Shown one piece after another: positions 10,225 through 19,883 of a stretch of 64,000 nt of DNA. A model generated the notes under the pieces. The model ran no database searches. It saw nothing but the letters and a program-made list of their open reading frames with translations, and was not told where the DNA came from. Made by a program: the position numbers and the translations under genes. The first letter of the stretch is position 1; each line of letters starts with the position of its first letter. Location: contig JAOABA010000056.1 in the NCBI GenBank assembly GCA_026418625.1, positions 62,001 through 126,000 on the forward strand, given 5' to 3'. Origin of the DNA: Candidatus Kapaibacterium sp. Lineage in GTDB: Bacteria > Bacteroidota > Ignavibacteria > Kapaibacteriales > UBA2268.

Positions 10225-10556
10225 TTCTTTGCGGATACTCTAATTTTGTAATAAACAAGGTATTATTCTCTGCGGGCTCTGCGCGAAACCCCTTTTTTCT
10301 CGCAGAGCCCGCAAAGTAAAAAATAGAGTCCGTAGAGTTTTAGGCTGTGAAAAGAGGAGTCATTCTGAGGCGAAGGCGAAGAATCCATATCATTTAAGTC
10401 ATTGAAATAATAGACTTTTCACTTCGTTCAGAGTGACGAAAATACTATTTTTTATCTCCATTTTTAGATAGACTCTTTTGAGGGTAGACAAATTTTGTTT
10501 TAAACAAAGTATTATTCCCTGCGAGCTCTGCCTGAAACTCCTTTTTTCTAAAAATT
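10225..10556. repeat. Dispersed intergenic repeat copy A, containing an internal direct duplication
   Basis: Long hairpin tgcgggctctgcg...cgcagagcccgca (10271-10313); shares ctcgcagagcccgcaaag with copy B and (a/t)tcattgaaat(a)atagact(c)ttcacttcgttcagagtgac with copies B, C and D. Confidence 0.75.
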
Positions 10557-10610
10557 ACATTAGAAGAACTAATCTAATTTTAAAAATAGTGGTGATTATA
10601 AAATAAAAAA

Positions 10611-10629
10611 AAGCCGGTTGAACCGGCTT
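10611..10629 (-). terminator. Rho-independent terminator for the small Cys-rich gene
   Basis: Perfect 9-bp inverted repeat aagccggtt-g-aaccggctt followed on the minus strand by a T-rich run. Confidence 0.85.
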
Positions 10630-10654
10630 ATTTATAACAAATAATGTTTTTCAA

Positions 10655-10855
10655 TTAGTTACAGCAACCGGAACCACCACAAGCACAGCTTGAAGCTGTT
10701 GTAACATTCTCAGATGTGTTCTCGTTATATAAACTGAAACTATCAGAGGCATAAAGGTTTTTTGAACCATTACCTCCACATCCACAAGTCTTTTCAGCAA
10801 GGACATCACCTGAAACATCGACTCCAGTCTTACATTTACAATTTGCTCCTGCCAT
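10655..10855 (-). CDS. Small Cys-rich protein (CKC/CGC/CAC/CC motifs), function unknown
   Basis: ORF MAGANCKCKTGVDVSGDVLAEKTCGCGGNGSKNLYASDSFSLYNENTSENVTTASSCACGGSGCCN; ggaga RBS upstream of ATG at 10855; strong terminator directly downstream. Confidence 0.7.
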   Translation of the reverse strand: MAGANCKCKTGVDVSGDVLAEKTCGCGGNGSKNLYASDSFSLYNENTSENVTTASSCACGGSGCCN

Positions 10856-10977
10856 AAATATCTCCATAATTAAAATAAATGTGATGCAATATAAAAAATT
10901 ATTTGAAGATAACCTAATATTTTTTATAAATACAAATATCTATTATTTTGTAATGTCTAATATTAAAAAATCAATAT

Positions 10978-11658
10978 ATGATACAAGCAAATCATAAAAA
11001 ATGGGCTGAATTTATCTTTGAAAAATACCTGAATAGTATTTTAAAAAAATCCTTTAAAAGCCTCAATCTGATGGGTGAAATTCCTGACGTGAAAGATGAT
11101 AAACAGCTAATAATTTTGCCCAATCATTCAACTTGGTGGGATGGTTTTTTTGTTTGGTATCTGAATCGGATTATTTTCCGCAGAAAGTTCTATCTTATGA
11201 TGCTTGAGTCAAGGCTTGAAAAATATAATTTTTTCACTAAGCTTGGAGCATTCTCTATAAATCAGACAAATCCGAAAAGTATACTTGAAACATTTTCATA
11301 TATAAATAAAATCCTTCAAAGCGACGAAAGAATTCTTTTAAATTATTATCCTCAAGGAGAATTACTTCCAAATTTTATCAGACCAATAAAAATTAATCCG
11401 GGTATCATAAAAATAATTAAAAACTATCCCTCAGAATTAATTGTTTTGCCTTTAGGAATAAGAATTGAATTCCTTGTTGAGCGTTTTCCTTTTGTTTTTT
11501 TTAATTTTGGCGAGCCAATAGAAATAAATAATGAGGAAAGTAATTTAATTAACAACATTCAAAATTCAATTGAAAAGTGCCTCGAAGAAATTGAATTAAA
11601 TATACTGAAGAAGAGATTAGGAAAAGTGATTTTCGAAGGGAAAAAATCACAAACTTGA
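10978..11658 (+). CDS. Lysophospholipid/glycerolipid acyltransferase family protein
   Basis: PlsC-like NHX4D motif (LPNHSTWWDGFF); later YPQGELLP block. Confidence 0.75.
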   Translation: MIQANHKKWAEFIFEKYLNSILKKSFKSLNLMGEIPDVKDDKQLIILPNHSTWWDGFFVWYLNRIIFRRKFYLMMLESRLEKYNFFTKLGAFSINQTNPKSILETFSYINKILQSDERILLNYYPQGELLPNFIRPIKINPGIIKIIKNYPSELIVLPLGIRIEFLVERFPFVFFNFGEPIEINNEESNLINNIQNSIEKCLEEIELNILKKRLGKVIFEGKKSQT

Positions 11659-11663
11659 AATAA

Positions 11664-11751
11664 AAGTGGCTACAGTAAAGTCTCTTATTGATATGAAATC
11701 AAAAACATTTAGAGAAAAAGACGAATTGGATTTATTTTTTTTAAAAAAATA
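11664..11751 (+). pseudogene. Possible remnant of the C-terminus of a nucleotidyltransferase (AbiEii/DUF6036-like)
   Basis: Open reading ...KLEIKVATVKSLIDMKSKTFREKDELDLFFLKK* resembles the V-[AS]-[ST]-x-x-x-L-I-x-M-K-x(3-5)-R-x-K-D-x-x-D-L tail of these proteins; no upstream catalytic domain is present because the acyltransferase gene abuts it. Confidence 0.4.
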
Positions 11752-11774
11752 GTTGCAAAAAGGATGTTAGTGCA

Positions 11775-11996
11775 ATGCCAGTCAAAAAATTTAAAACTTT
11801 TGAGGAAGCTGAAAAAGATTTATGGTGCTTAAAGCCAGACGAAGAATATTACAGAAGAATTAACAAGCTTTTTCTTCTTGCCAAAGAGCTTTATAAATCG
11901 GACTATCCAAAAGGTGTTCACAAATATAAAACATTCGAAGAAGCTCAAGAGGATTTGAAACGATGGTGTCTTGAGAATGCAAAAAAGAAGATTTAA
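11775..11996 (+). CDS. Small conserved-hypothetical-type protein with internal repeat, possible antitoxin-like partner
   Basis: KKFKTFEEAEKDLW...GVHKYKTFEEAQEDLKRW; the (K/R)FxSxEEA...GVhKyKsxEEA layout resembles small ORFs paired with nucleotidyltransferase-like toxins. Confidence 0.5.
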   Translation: MPVKKFKTFEEAEKDLWCLKPDEEYYRRINKLFLLAKELYKSDYPKGVHKYKTFEEAQEDLKRWCLENAKKKI

Positions 11997-12039
11997 AACA
12001 AATTAGCTTTTCAAGTTATCTTTATCATATCAAATTTAG

Positions 12040-12290
12040 GCGTGAAACTTTTCTCTCGCAGAGCCCGCAAAGGAAAAGGGAGAGATAGCAAAGTTTGAGC
12101 TGTGTACAAAGCAGTCATTCTTAGCCGAAGGCGAAAAATCAATATTATTTAAATCATTGAAATTTAATAGACTCTTCACTCCGTTCAAAGTGACAATAGT
12201 TTTTTTCAGATGTCCTACACATTAGAGGTGTGGGACATCTTTTGTTGCACGGAAAGGGTTGACTATTCTATCAGAAGGCGCTATTTTTCA
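12040..12290. repeat. Dispersed intergenic repeat copy B
   Basis: Contains ctcgcagagcccgcaaagg, tagactcttcactccgttcaaagtgacaat, hairpin agatgtcctacac-attagag-gtgtgggacatct (12208-12240), and ttttgttgcacggaaagggttgactattctatcagaaggc. The last block is the reverse complement of 47465-47504. Confidence 0.85.
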
Positions 12291-12318
12291 GTTGATGAAC
12301 TTTTTAATTTTTAAGAAA

Positions 12319-13056
12319 TTATTTCTTAATACTTATCTGATATCCAATGCCGTATGTTTTGATTAGATTATCATCATTGAAAATGTCTTTAACGGGACCT
12401 GTAGCGACTTTTTTGACATTAAGAAACGTAACCCAATCGAAATATTCAGGAACAGTTTGAAGGTCGTGATGAACTACAACAACTGTTTTTCCTGAGGAGC
12501 GTAGTTCCTTCAAAATGTTAATGATAGCCTTTTCGGTGGTAGCATCAACTCCCTGAAAAGGCTCATCCATAAAATAAAGTTTGGCATTTTGAACTAAAGC
12601 ACGTGCAAGGAAAATTCTTTGCTGCTGTCCACCGGAAAGCTGGCTAATTTGCCTTTTACGAAATTCAAGCATACCAACTTTTTCCAAAGCTTCAAGAGCT
12701 GCTTTTTTTTCTTTTGAACCGGGTCTTTTAATCCATCCCAAACGCCCGTAGGTTCCCATCAAGACAACATCTAATGCTGTTGTAGGAAAGTCCCAGTCAA
12801 CGCTGCCTTTTTGTGGAACGTAAGCAACAAGGTGACGGTTCTTTTGATAGGGCTCACCAAAAATGAGAATTGTTCCAGCAATTGGTTTAATAATATTTAA
12901 AATTGCCTTTATTAAGGTAGATTTGCCCGCTCCGTTCGGTCCTACGATTGCCATCATAATACCTTCGGGAATATCAAGGTCAATATCCCAAAGCACAGGC
13001 TTGAATTTATAAGCTACGGTTAAGTCATCAATATTAACAGCATATTCCATAATCAT
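12319..13056 (-). CDS. Metal (Mn/Zn/Fe) ABC transporter ATP-binding protein
   Basis: Walker [10 protein letters not shown], signature LSGGQQQRI, Walker [32 protein letters not shown] is typical of TroB/ZnuC-type ATPases. Confidence 0.9.
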   Translation of the reverse strand: MIMEYAVNIDDLTVAYKFKPVLWDIDLDIPEGIMMAIVGPNGAGKSTLIKAILNIIKPIAGTILIFGEPYQKNRHLVAYVPQKGSVDWDFPTTALDVVLMGTYGRLGWIKRPGSKEKKAALEALEKVGMLEFRKRQISQLSGGQQQRIFLARALVQNAKLYFMDEPFQGVDATTEKAIINILKELRSSGKTVVVVHHDLQTVPEYFDWVTFLNVKKVATGPVKDIFNDDNLIKTYGIGYQISIKK

Positions 13057-14013
13057 CTATTTCAGTGAATTTACAATCCTATTGACGTTATAAATCATCA
13101 TACCGATATAGGTTCCTTCGGGTTTATCATTATTACCAAGAGAATCCGAGAAAAGTTCACCCCCAATCTTGATTTCCTTACCTTTCGACTTAACAGCCTG
13201 CCGAAGTGCTTCAATATTTTTCATTGGGACTGATGTCTCGATAAAAATAGCTTTAACATCATTTTCTATAATAAAATTGGCTAAATTTTGAACATCAAAT
13301 ACTGAAGCTTCAGAAAGTGTGCTAATGCCCTGAAGTCCCATTACTTTAAAATCATAAGCCCTCCCAAAATAGTTGAAAGCGTCGTGAGCTGTGATTAAAA
13401 TTCTTTGCTCTTTTGGTAATTCATTTACTTTTTGCTTTACTATATTTTCCGCTGAATCAAGTTTAATAATATATGTTTTTAAACTCTCTAGGTAAAATTC
13501 TTTGTTTGTTGTATCAATTATAGCTAATTTATTAGCAACGAACTCAGCAGCCTTTTTCCAAAGACCTATATCAAACCAGATATGAGGGTCATAGTTATTT
13601 GCAAAATTTGATGAGGTAATTAAAAAGGACTTATCAATACCATCGCTGATAGCAAAGAGATTGCCTCCTCTTTTATTCATCTTTTCGAAAAGTTCAACCA
13701 GCTTACCCTCTAAATGAAGCCCATTATAAAAAATGACATCTGCTTCAAGAAAAAGGTTTATATCTCCTTCAGTAGCTTTATATAAGTGTGGATCAACGCC
13801 AGACTTCATTAAGCCATTTAGTTCGACTTTGTCACCCGCAATTTGCTTGACCAAATCAGTAATCATAGTTGTTGTAGCAACAACTTTTAGTTTTTTATTT
13901 TCATTTGCATTCTTATCTTTATCGCAGGAAATAAGTGTAAAAACTAAAAAAAACAAAAACAAGCAAAAAATTTTCAAATTTTTTCTCATATACATCAATC
14001 TGGAATTCTCCAA
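13057..14013 (-). CDS. Metal ABC transporter substrate-binding lipoprotein (TroA/ZnuA family)
   Basis: Lipobox LISCDKDK; VVATTTMITDLVKQIAGDKVELNGLMKSGVDPHLYK; ITAHDAFNYFGRAYDFKVMGLQGIST. Confidence 0.9.
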   Translation of the reverse strand: MENSRLMYMRKNLKIFCLFLFFLVFTLISCDKDKNANENKKLKVVATTTMITDLVKQIAGDKVELNGLMKSGVDPHLYKATEGDINLFLEADVIFYNGLHLEGKLVELFEKMNKRGGNLFAISDGIDKSFLITSSNFANNYDPHIWFDIGLWKKAAEFVANKLAIIDTTNKEFYLESLKTYIIKLDSAENIVKQKVNELPKEQRILITAHDAFNYFGRAYDFKVMGLQGISTLSEASVFDVQNLANFIIENDVKAIFIETSVPMKNIEALRQAVKSKGKEIKIGGELFSDSLGNNDKPEGTYIGMMIYNVNRIVNSLK

Positions 14014-14843
14014 CTAAAACCAAAACCCCAATGAAAATCAGACGAAAAAGAATCAAGACCAATTCCTCCAGAACAGTCCAGTTGCAAATTATGGACTGGT
14101 AAAAATACAAAACCGCTGTTCAAATAATGAGTAGCCCGTGATATACTAGGAAAATAGCTGTTTAGCTCAATATAAGTTCCAAAATTTCCTGATAAATCGG
14201 CACCTAATGCCATTGAATACCAATAAAGAAAACTTTTACTATCGTGAAAATATTTACTACCAAGATTATAACCAAGTGATAACCAATCATTTAAGGTATT
14301 GGAAAAAGCGAATACAATCTCAGGTTCAATATTATGTGAGCTAAAAGGACGATAAGCCGTAAATGGAAGATTTATTCCCGGAATGGCAGCTATTTCGGGT
14401 AGCCATCCGTTTTCTTTTGTAACTTGTATCTTCATCCCAAGGTATAATGGACCTGTCCCAATCTCAGAAATTTCACTCATCATAACTTTGTTATTATTAT
14501 AATTTCCAAGATATTCAATTCCCAATCTCAATTCGATAAGTTTAGAAACTCCATAACGAAAAAGTGTTGTGTTAAATGTAATAAAAGTTAAGTCCTGTGT
14601 GGGACTTCGTAGTATATTTTCATAAATAAAGCCTGATTCAATTTGCAAGCATCGAAATGGAACAACAGTGGCACTTTCTGTTATGTCAGGTCTGTCAGTT
14701 AGTAATTCTGGTTTAGTATTTGCCAAAACAATACTTACATTAAAAACAAGAAGAACAATAAGCATAACAGAGACAATTGAGTATGCAATCAAATTATCTC
14801 TGCTAATAAAAAAAAATATATATTTCTTGACGATGAACATCAT
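13995..14843 (-). CDS. MetA-pathway-of-phenol-degradation-like outer membrane protein (putative transporter)
   Basis: LLTDRPDITESATVVPFRCLQIESGFIYE opening typical of the Phenol_MetA_deg family; beta-rich; overlaps the start of the metal-binding lipoprotein gene. Confidence 0.7.
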   Translation of the reverse strand: MMFIVKKYIFFFISRDNLIAYSIVSVMLIVLLVFNVSIVLANTKPELLTDRPDITESATVVPFRCLQIESGFIYENILRSPTQDLTFITFNTTLFRYGVSKLIELRLGIEYLGNYNNNKVMMSEISEIGTGPLYLGMKIQVTKENGWLPEIAAIPGINLPFTAYRPFSSHNIEPEIVFAFSNTLNDWLSLGYNLGSKYFHDSKSFLYWYSMALGADLSGNFGTYIELNSYFPSISRATHYLNSGFVFLPVHNLQLDCSGGIGLDSFSSDFHWGFGFSWRIPD

Positions 14844-14910
14844 TTAGAAATAATTCAAAGAAAATCAATACAAATTTAACCAATATTTAGTTAAACCTAA
14901 AATATTTATT

Positions 14911-16053
14911 TTATAAACCTAATATTTCGAATAGAAATGTAAGTAAAGCATCTGAAAGAATAATAAGCAAAATACCGTTGACAACTGAAATGGTAGTATT
15001 TTTCCCTACACTTTCTGCGCCACCTTTAACCTGCAAACCTCTGAAACAACCTACACTTGCGACCAGAAAGCCGAAAATCATACTTTTTATTAACCCGCTA
15101 AAAATATCGTCCAAGCCTAAAACTCTTTGCAATTGGTTAAGGTAACCCGTTATTGTTATATTCAAAACTGCTAAACCGGAGACCAAACCACCGATTATAC
15201 CAGCAACATTTGCCAAAATTGTTAAAAAAGGCATTGCGAAAGTAACAGCAAGAACTCTTGGGATAACCAAAAAATTAGTTATGTCAAAGCCCATAGTTTT
15301 TAATGAATCAATTTCTTCGGATACTCTCATTGTTCCGATTTCTGCTGTAAATGCAGAGCCTGAACGACCTGCAATTATAATGGCAGTCATAAGCGGACCA
15401 AGCTCACGTGTTATCGAAATTCCTATTAAATCGGCAATAAAGATATCTGCGCCAAATTGCTGCAATTGAATAGCTCCCTGATAACCGGAAATTAGACCAA
15501 TGAGGAAAAGTATAAGAAGAACAATTGGCAATGCATTCACACCAGAATTAGTGAAATGCACAGGAAAGTCCTTCCACCTTACTTCAAATGGCTTAATAAT
15601 AATCGAGAACAATTTTAGGAATAAATCCCCGAGATATTCAATGAATAGCTTCAAATCATTTAGAACAACAAGCCAAAAATGCCCGATGTTCGACACATAA
15701 GATTTAAAGAATGAATGAGAAGGCTTTTCAGTTGATTCAGAAATATTTTTCTGCTCGTAAATATTTAAAAAATTCTGTATTTCCTGATTTTCACATATTA
15801 TATTGAATGAAATGCCGTTTTCATTGCTAATTTTTTTTATATTTCTTACGAAAAGAACAAGAAAAGAGTCATAATTCTGAATAGAATTAAGGTTTAATAC
15901 TATTTCTTTACTATTATACAGTTCATTATTATTTTTAAAAAAATCATCAAAATATTTTGAAGTTTTAAAAGTAATTTCTCCTTTCAGAATTAACTCTGAC
16001 TTCTCCCCTAAAGCATTTATTTCTAAAATATCTTTCAATGAGTCCTGTTTCAT
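14911..16053 (-). CDS. mlaE: MlaE-family lipid ABC transporter permease with N-terminal STAS-like domain
   Basis: LIGLISGYQGAIQLQQFGADIFIADLIGISITRELGPLMTAIIIAGRSGSAFTAEIGTMRVSEEIDSLKTMG is the MlaE signature; N-terminal about 110 aa STAS-like. Confidence 0.88.
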   Translation of the reverse strand: MKQDSLKDILEINALGEKSELILKGEITFKTSKYFDDFFKNNNELYNSKEIVLNLNSIQNYDSFLVLFVRNIKKISNENGISFNIICENQEIQNFLNIYEQKNISESTEKPSHSFFKSYVSNIGHFWLVVLNDLKLFIEYLGDLFLKLFSIIIKPFEVRWKDFPVHFTNSGVNALPIVLLILFLIGLISGYQGAIQLQQFGADIFIADLIGISITRELGPLMTAIIIAGRSGSAFTAEIGTMRVSEEIDSLKTMGFDITNFLVIPRVLAVTFAMPFLTILANVAGIIGGLVSGLAVLNITITGYLNQLQRVLGLDDIFSGLIKSMIFGFLVASVGCFRGLQVKGGAESVGKNTTISVVNGILLIILSDALLTFLFEILGL

Positions 16054-16079
16054 CTTTTTAATGGATTAATCGAATTAAG

Positions 16080-17729
16080 TTATTTATTTCTTTTTGATTT
16101 ATAGTAATTAATCAATCCATTGGTTGAATTATCGTGAGAACTAATTCTTTCGGGATTTTTAAGCTCATTCAAGATTTTTCCAGCGAGTTGTTTGCCAAGT
16201 TCAACGCCCCATTGGTCGAAAGAATTTATATTCCAAATTATGCCCTGAACAAAAACTTTATGTTCATACATTGCAAGAATTTTACCCAAAAGCTCTGGGG
16301 TTAACTTTTGATATAAGATTGAATTTGTTGGTTTGTTACCTTGGAAAACTTTGTGCTTCAAAAGAATTTTGATTTTGTCATCGGGGACACCGGATTTTCT
16401 TAATTCAATAAAAACTTCCTCTTCGCTTTTGCCCTTCATAAGAGCTTCTGTTTGCCCAAAGAAATTGGATAGAAGAATTTGATGATGCTCGCCAATATCA
16501 TTCAGGCTCTCAATCGAACATAAAAAGTCAGCGGGTATTAACTGAGTCCCCTGATGAATTAGCTGGAAAAAGGAATGCTGTGCATTTGTTCCGGGCTTTC
16601 CCCATAATACCGGACCAGTAGAATAGTCCACATACTCCCCGTTTTTATCAACATATTTACCGTTGCTCTCCATATCAAGCTGTTGAAGGTAATCGGTCAG
16701 CTTGTCGAGATATTGGTCATAAGGAATCACAGCATAAGTCTTGCAACCAAAAAAGTTATTATACCAAATACCTAAGAGAGCTAATAAGACTGGGATGTTT
16801 TTTTCAAATGGAGTATTTCGAAAATGAAGGTCCATTTTATAAGCACCTTCCAAAAGTTTATCATAATTATCATATCCTAGATAAAGTGCAATTGGAAGGC
16901 CAATAGCTGACCACAATGAATACCGTCCCCCAACCCAATTCCAGAACTCAAACATATTATCAGTGTTAATGCCGAAATTCTTGACTGCTTCTTCATTAGT
17001 TGATAAAGCTATAAAATGTTTTTCGATATTTTTTTCATCATAACCAGTTTTCTCGAGGAACCATTTTTTTGCTGTTGTTGCATTGGTAATGGTTTCCTGC
17101 GTTGTAAAGGTTTTTGACGCTACCACGAAAAGAACAGTTTCAGGATTGAGTTTTTTTAAGGTTTCTGAAATATGCGTTCCATCAACATTCGAGACAAAAT
17201 GAACGTTCAAACCCTTTATTGAATAATATTTTAAAGCATCACAGACCATAGCCGGTCCTAAGTCAGAGCCACCGATACCAATATTGACAATATCAGTTAC
17301 TTTTTTACCTGTATAACCAACCCATTCTCCGTTATGGACTTTTTTGCAAAATTCTTTCATCTTGTTTTGAACAGTCTTAATTTTTGGAAGCACGTCCCAG
17401 CCGTCAACGTAAATCGAGTCGCCGTTTTTTTGCCTCAATGCAACGTGAAGCACAGCGCGATTTTCAGTAAAATTAATCTTGGCACCGGTAAACATTTTTT
17501 CAATCCATACTTTCAAATCTGATTGTTCAGCAAGCTTTATGAGTAGGTCTAATGTCTTTTCGGTGATGATATTTTTTGAATAATCAAAAAAAATATCTTC
17601 GAATTCAAAAGAAAACTTATTAAATCTATCGGGGTCAGATTGAAATAAGTCATACATTTTAGTTGACTTAATTTCATTATAATGACTATTTAAATCTTTC
17701 CAGATTTTTGATTCAGTTAATAAACTCAT
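16080..17729 (-). CDS. pgi: Glucose-6-phosphate isomerase
   Basis: [51 protein letters not shown]. Confidence 0.95.
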   Translation of the reverse strand: MSLLTESKIWKDLNSHYNEIKSTKMYDLFQSDPDRFNKFSFEFEDIFFDYSKNIITEKTLDLLIKLAEQSDLKVWIEKMFTGAKINFTENRAVLHVALRQKNGDSIYVDGWDVLPKIKTVQNKMKEFCKKVHNGEWVGYTGKKVTDIVNIGIGGSDLGPAMVCDALKYYSIKGLNVHFVSNVDGTHISETLKKLNPETVLFVVASKTFTTQETITNATTAKKWFLEKTGYDEKNIEKHFIALSTNEEAVKNFGINTDNMFEFWNWVGGRYSLWSAIGLPIALYLGYDNYDKLLEGAYKMDLHFRNTPFEKNIPVLLALLGIWYNNFFGCKTYAVIPYDQYLDKLTDYLQQLDMESNGKYVDKNGEYVDYSTGPVLWGKPGTNAQHSFFQLIHQGTQLIPADFLCSIESLNDIGEHHQILLSNFFGQTEALMKGKSEEEVFIELRKSGVPDDKIKILLKHKVFQGNKPTNSILYQKLTPELLGKILAMYEHKVFVQGIIWNINSFDQWGVELGKQLAGKILNELKNPERISSHDNSTNGLINYYKSKRNK

Positions 17730-17762
17730 ATAAAATACTTAATAATCTATTGTTATACATAC

Positions 17763-19304
17763 TTATTTCCAATATTCACGGTCGAGGCTTCTGTATTGAA
17801 TAGCTTCGCTTATATGTTCAATTTTTATATTTTCCTCTTCGTCAAGGTCAGCAATTGTTCTTGCAACTTTTAAAATTCTGTCGTAGGCTCTGGCAGAAAA
17901 GCCCAGCTTTGTCATAGCAACTTTAAGAAGTGATTGAGAGCTTTCATCTAAAACACAGTATTTTTGTAAATCCTTTGAAGTCATATCAGCATTTTTGAAT
18001 TTAGTTCTTGATTTTTTAAATCTTTCCTGCTGGATAAGTCTTGCATTAACAACTCTTTTTCTCACTTCTTCGGAGGTTTCACCGTTGCGTCTTGAGCTTA
18101 AATCCTGATATTTCACAGCTGGAACTTCAACGTGAATGTCAATCCTATCGAGCAAAGGTCCGGAAATTTTCGATAAATATTTCTTAATCATAGTTGGAGT
18201 GCAAGTGCATTCCTGATTTGGATTACCAAAGTTTCCGCAAGGACAAGGATTCATCGAACAAACCAACATAAAGTTCGCCGGATATTCTATTGACATCTTG
18301 GTCCTTGATATATTTATTTGTTTATCTTCAAGAGGCTGCCTAAGGACTTCGAGGACATTTCTTGCGAATTCAGGCAATTCATCGAGAAAAAGGACGCCGT
18401 GATGAGCCAATGAGATTTCCCCCGGCTTAATTTTATTCATTCCACCGCCAACTAAAGCGGCATCTGATATAGTATGATGCGGTGAGCGGAAAGGTCGCAC
18501 AGTTACTAAAGCTTCTTTATCCGGCAATGCTCCGGCAACTGAATGAATTTTTGTTGTTTCGAGCGATTCATCAATTGTCAAAGGTGGAAGAATTGTTGGT
18601 AATCTTTTAGCAAGCATAGTTTTTCCAGAACCGGGAGGTCCAATCATCAATAAATTATGTCCTCCGGCAGCGGCTACCTCCAAAGCTCTTTTAACATTTT
18701 CCTGCCCTTTGACATCTGAAATATCGAGTAAGTTTTTGGATTGACTTGATTGAAAAATTTCTAAAATATCAACCTTTCTTGGAGGTATTTCAATCTCTTT
18801 ATTAAGATACTGAACCGCTTCTTTCAGATTGTTTACAGGTATTACTTCAATTTCATCAACGAGAGCAGCTTCATCGGCATTATCAGCGGGAAGAACAATT
18901 CTTTTGTAACCGGTATTTTTTGCTTCCAAGGCAATAGAAAGAACACCGTGAACAGTTCTAAGCGTGCCTTCAAGCGATAATTCTCCAAGAAATAAAGTAT
19001 CAGAAATAAGGTCTGGTCGGACATATTCCAATGCTCTAAGTATTCCTAAAGCGATGGGTAAATCAAAAGCACTCCCCTCTTTGCGAATGTCTGCCGGAGC
19101 TAAATTAATTGTAATCTTCTTTTGGGGGAAAACCAAGTCAGAATTTTTTATAGCGGCAGTAACACGCTCTCGAGACTCCTTAACAGCTGAATCAGGAAGA
19201 CCGACAATAACAAAATTTGGGATGGCATTTTCAATGTGGCATTCAATTTCAATCAAATAGGCTTTAATCCCCAAGATTGAGGCTGACTTAATGTTTGAAT
19301 ACAT
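17763..19304 (-). CDS. comM: YifB/ComM family Mg-chelatase-like AAA ATPase
   Basis: MIGPPGSGKTMLAKRLPTILPPL; RPFRSPHHTISDAALVGGG; NPCPCGNFGN; YDRILKVARTIADL. Confidence 0.92.
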   Translation of the reverse strand: MYSNIKSASILGIKAYLIEIECHIENAIPNFVIVGLPDSAVKESRERVTAAIKNSDLVFPQKKITINLAPADIRKEGSAFDLPIALGILRALEYVRPDLISDTLFLGELSLEGTLRTVHGVLSIALEAKNTGYKRIVLPADNADEAALVDEIEVIPVNNLKEAVQYLNKEIEIPPRKVDILEIFQSSQSKNLLDISDVKGQENVKRALEVAAAGGHNLLMIGPPGSGKTMLAKRLPTILPPLTIDESLETTKIHSVAGALPDKEALVTVRPFRSPHHTISDAALVGGGMNKIKPGEISLAHHGVLFLDELPEFARNVLEVLRQPLEDKQINISRTKMSIEYPANFMLVCSMNPCPCGNFGNPNQECTCTPTMIKKYLSKISGPLLDRIDIHVEVPAVKYQDLSSRRNGETSEEVRKRVVNARLIQQERFKKSRTKFKNADMTSKDLQKYCVLDESSQSLLKVAMTKLGFSARAYDRILKVARTIADLDEEENIKIEHISEAIQYRSLDREYWK

Positions 19305-19311
19305 CTTATCC

Positions 19312-19755
19312 TCAGGATTTGCTTAACTGCTCATTTAAAATCTTATTGACATATAATAACATATCGTAATAGGTAACAATTCCAACGAGATTATTCTCCC
19401 AATCAACAACTGGCAGGCAATCCACTTTTTTCTTTATCATAAGTTCGATAGCTTTTTTTATGCTATCTTCAGGATAGATAAGATAGACTTCGGTTGTCAT
19501 TACTTTTTTGAAATCATTAATTTTGTTGTAACCAATTTCACCGAACTCATCTTCAAAATCATACAGTCTTCTGAGTGAATATTCCATCAGTGTTCTTTCG
19601 GTTATTAAACCGACAAATTTTTTACCATCAATCACGGGAACCTGTCTGACATTTTCATCTCGCATAATTTCATCAGCTTTGTGAATTGTATCATCAATAT
19701 TTACAGTGAAAACATCTTTAGTCATTATGTCTGATATCTTAACTAATGTTGGCAT
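19312..19755 (-). CDS. CBS-domain pair protein
   Basis: VKISDIMTKDVFTVNIDDTIHKADEIMRDENVRQVPVIDGKKFVGLITERTLM plus a second CBS motif; start at 19755 supported by gaggt upstream. Confidence 0.88.
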   Translation of the reverse strand: MPTLVKISDIMTKDVFTVNIDDTIHKADEIMRDENVRQVPVIDGKKFVGLITERTLMEYSLRRLYDFEDEFGEIGYNKINDFKKVMTTEVYLIYPEDSIKKAIELMIKKKVDCLPVVDWENNLVGIVTYYDMLLYVNKILNEQLSKS

Positions 19756-19883
19756 TTTAACCTCCGCAAAACACATAAGAATAATAATGTAACTTATAAA
19801 ATTTTATAACAATAAAAAACAAATAATTTTGTTTCTTTAGTTTATTTGTGTATTTCAATATAGCTAAATTTTTTATTCTGTAG

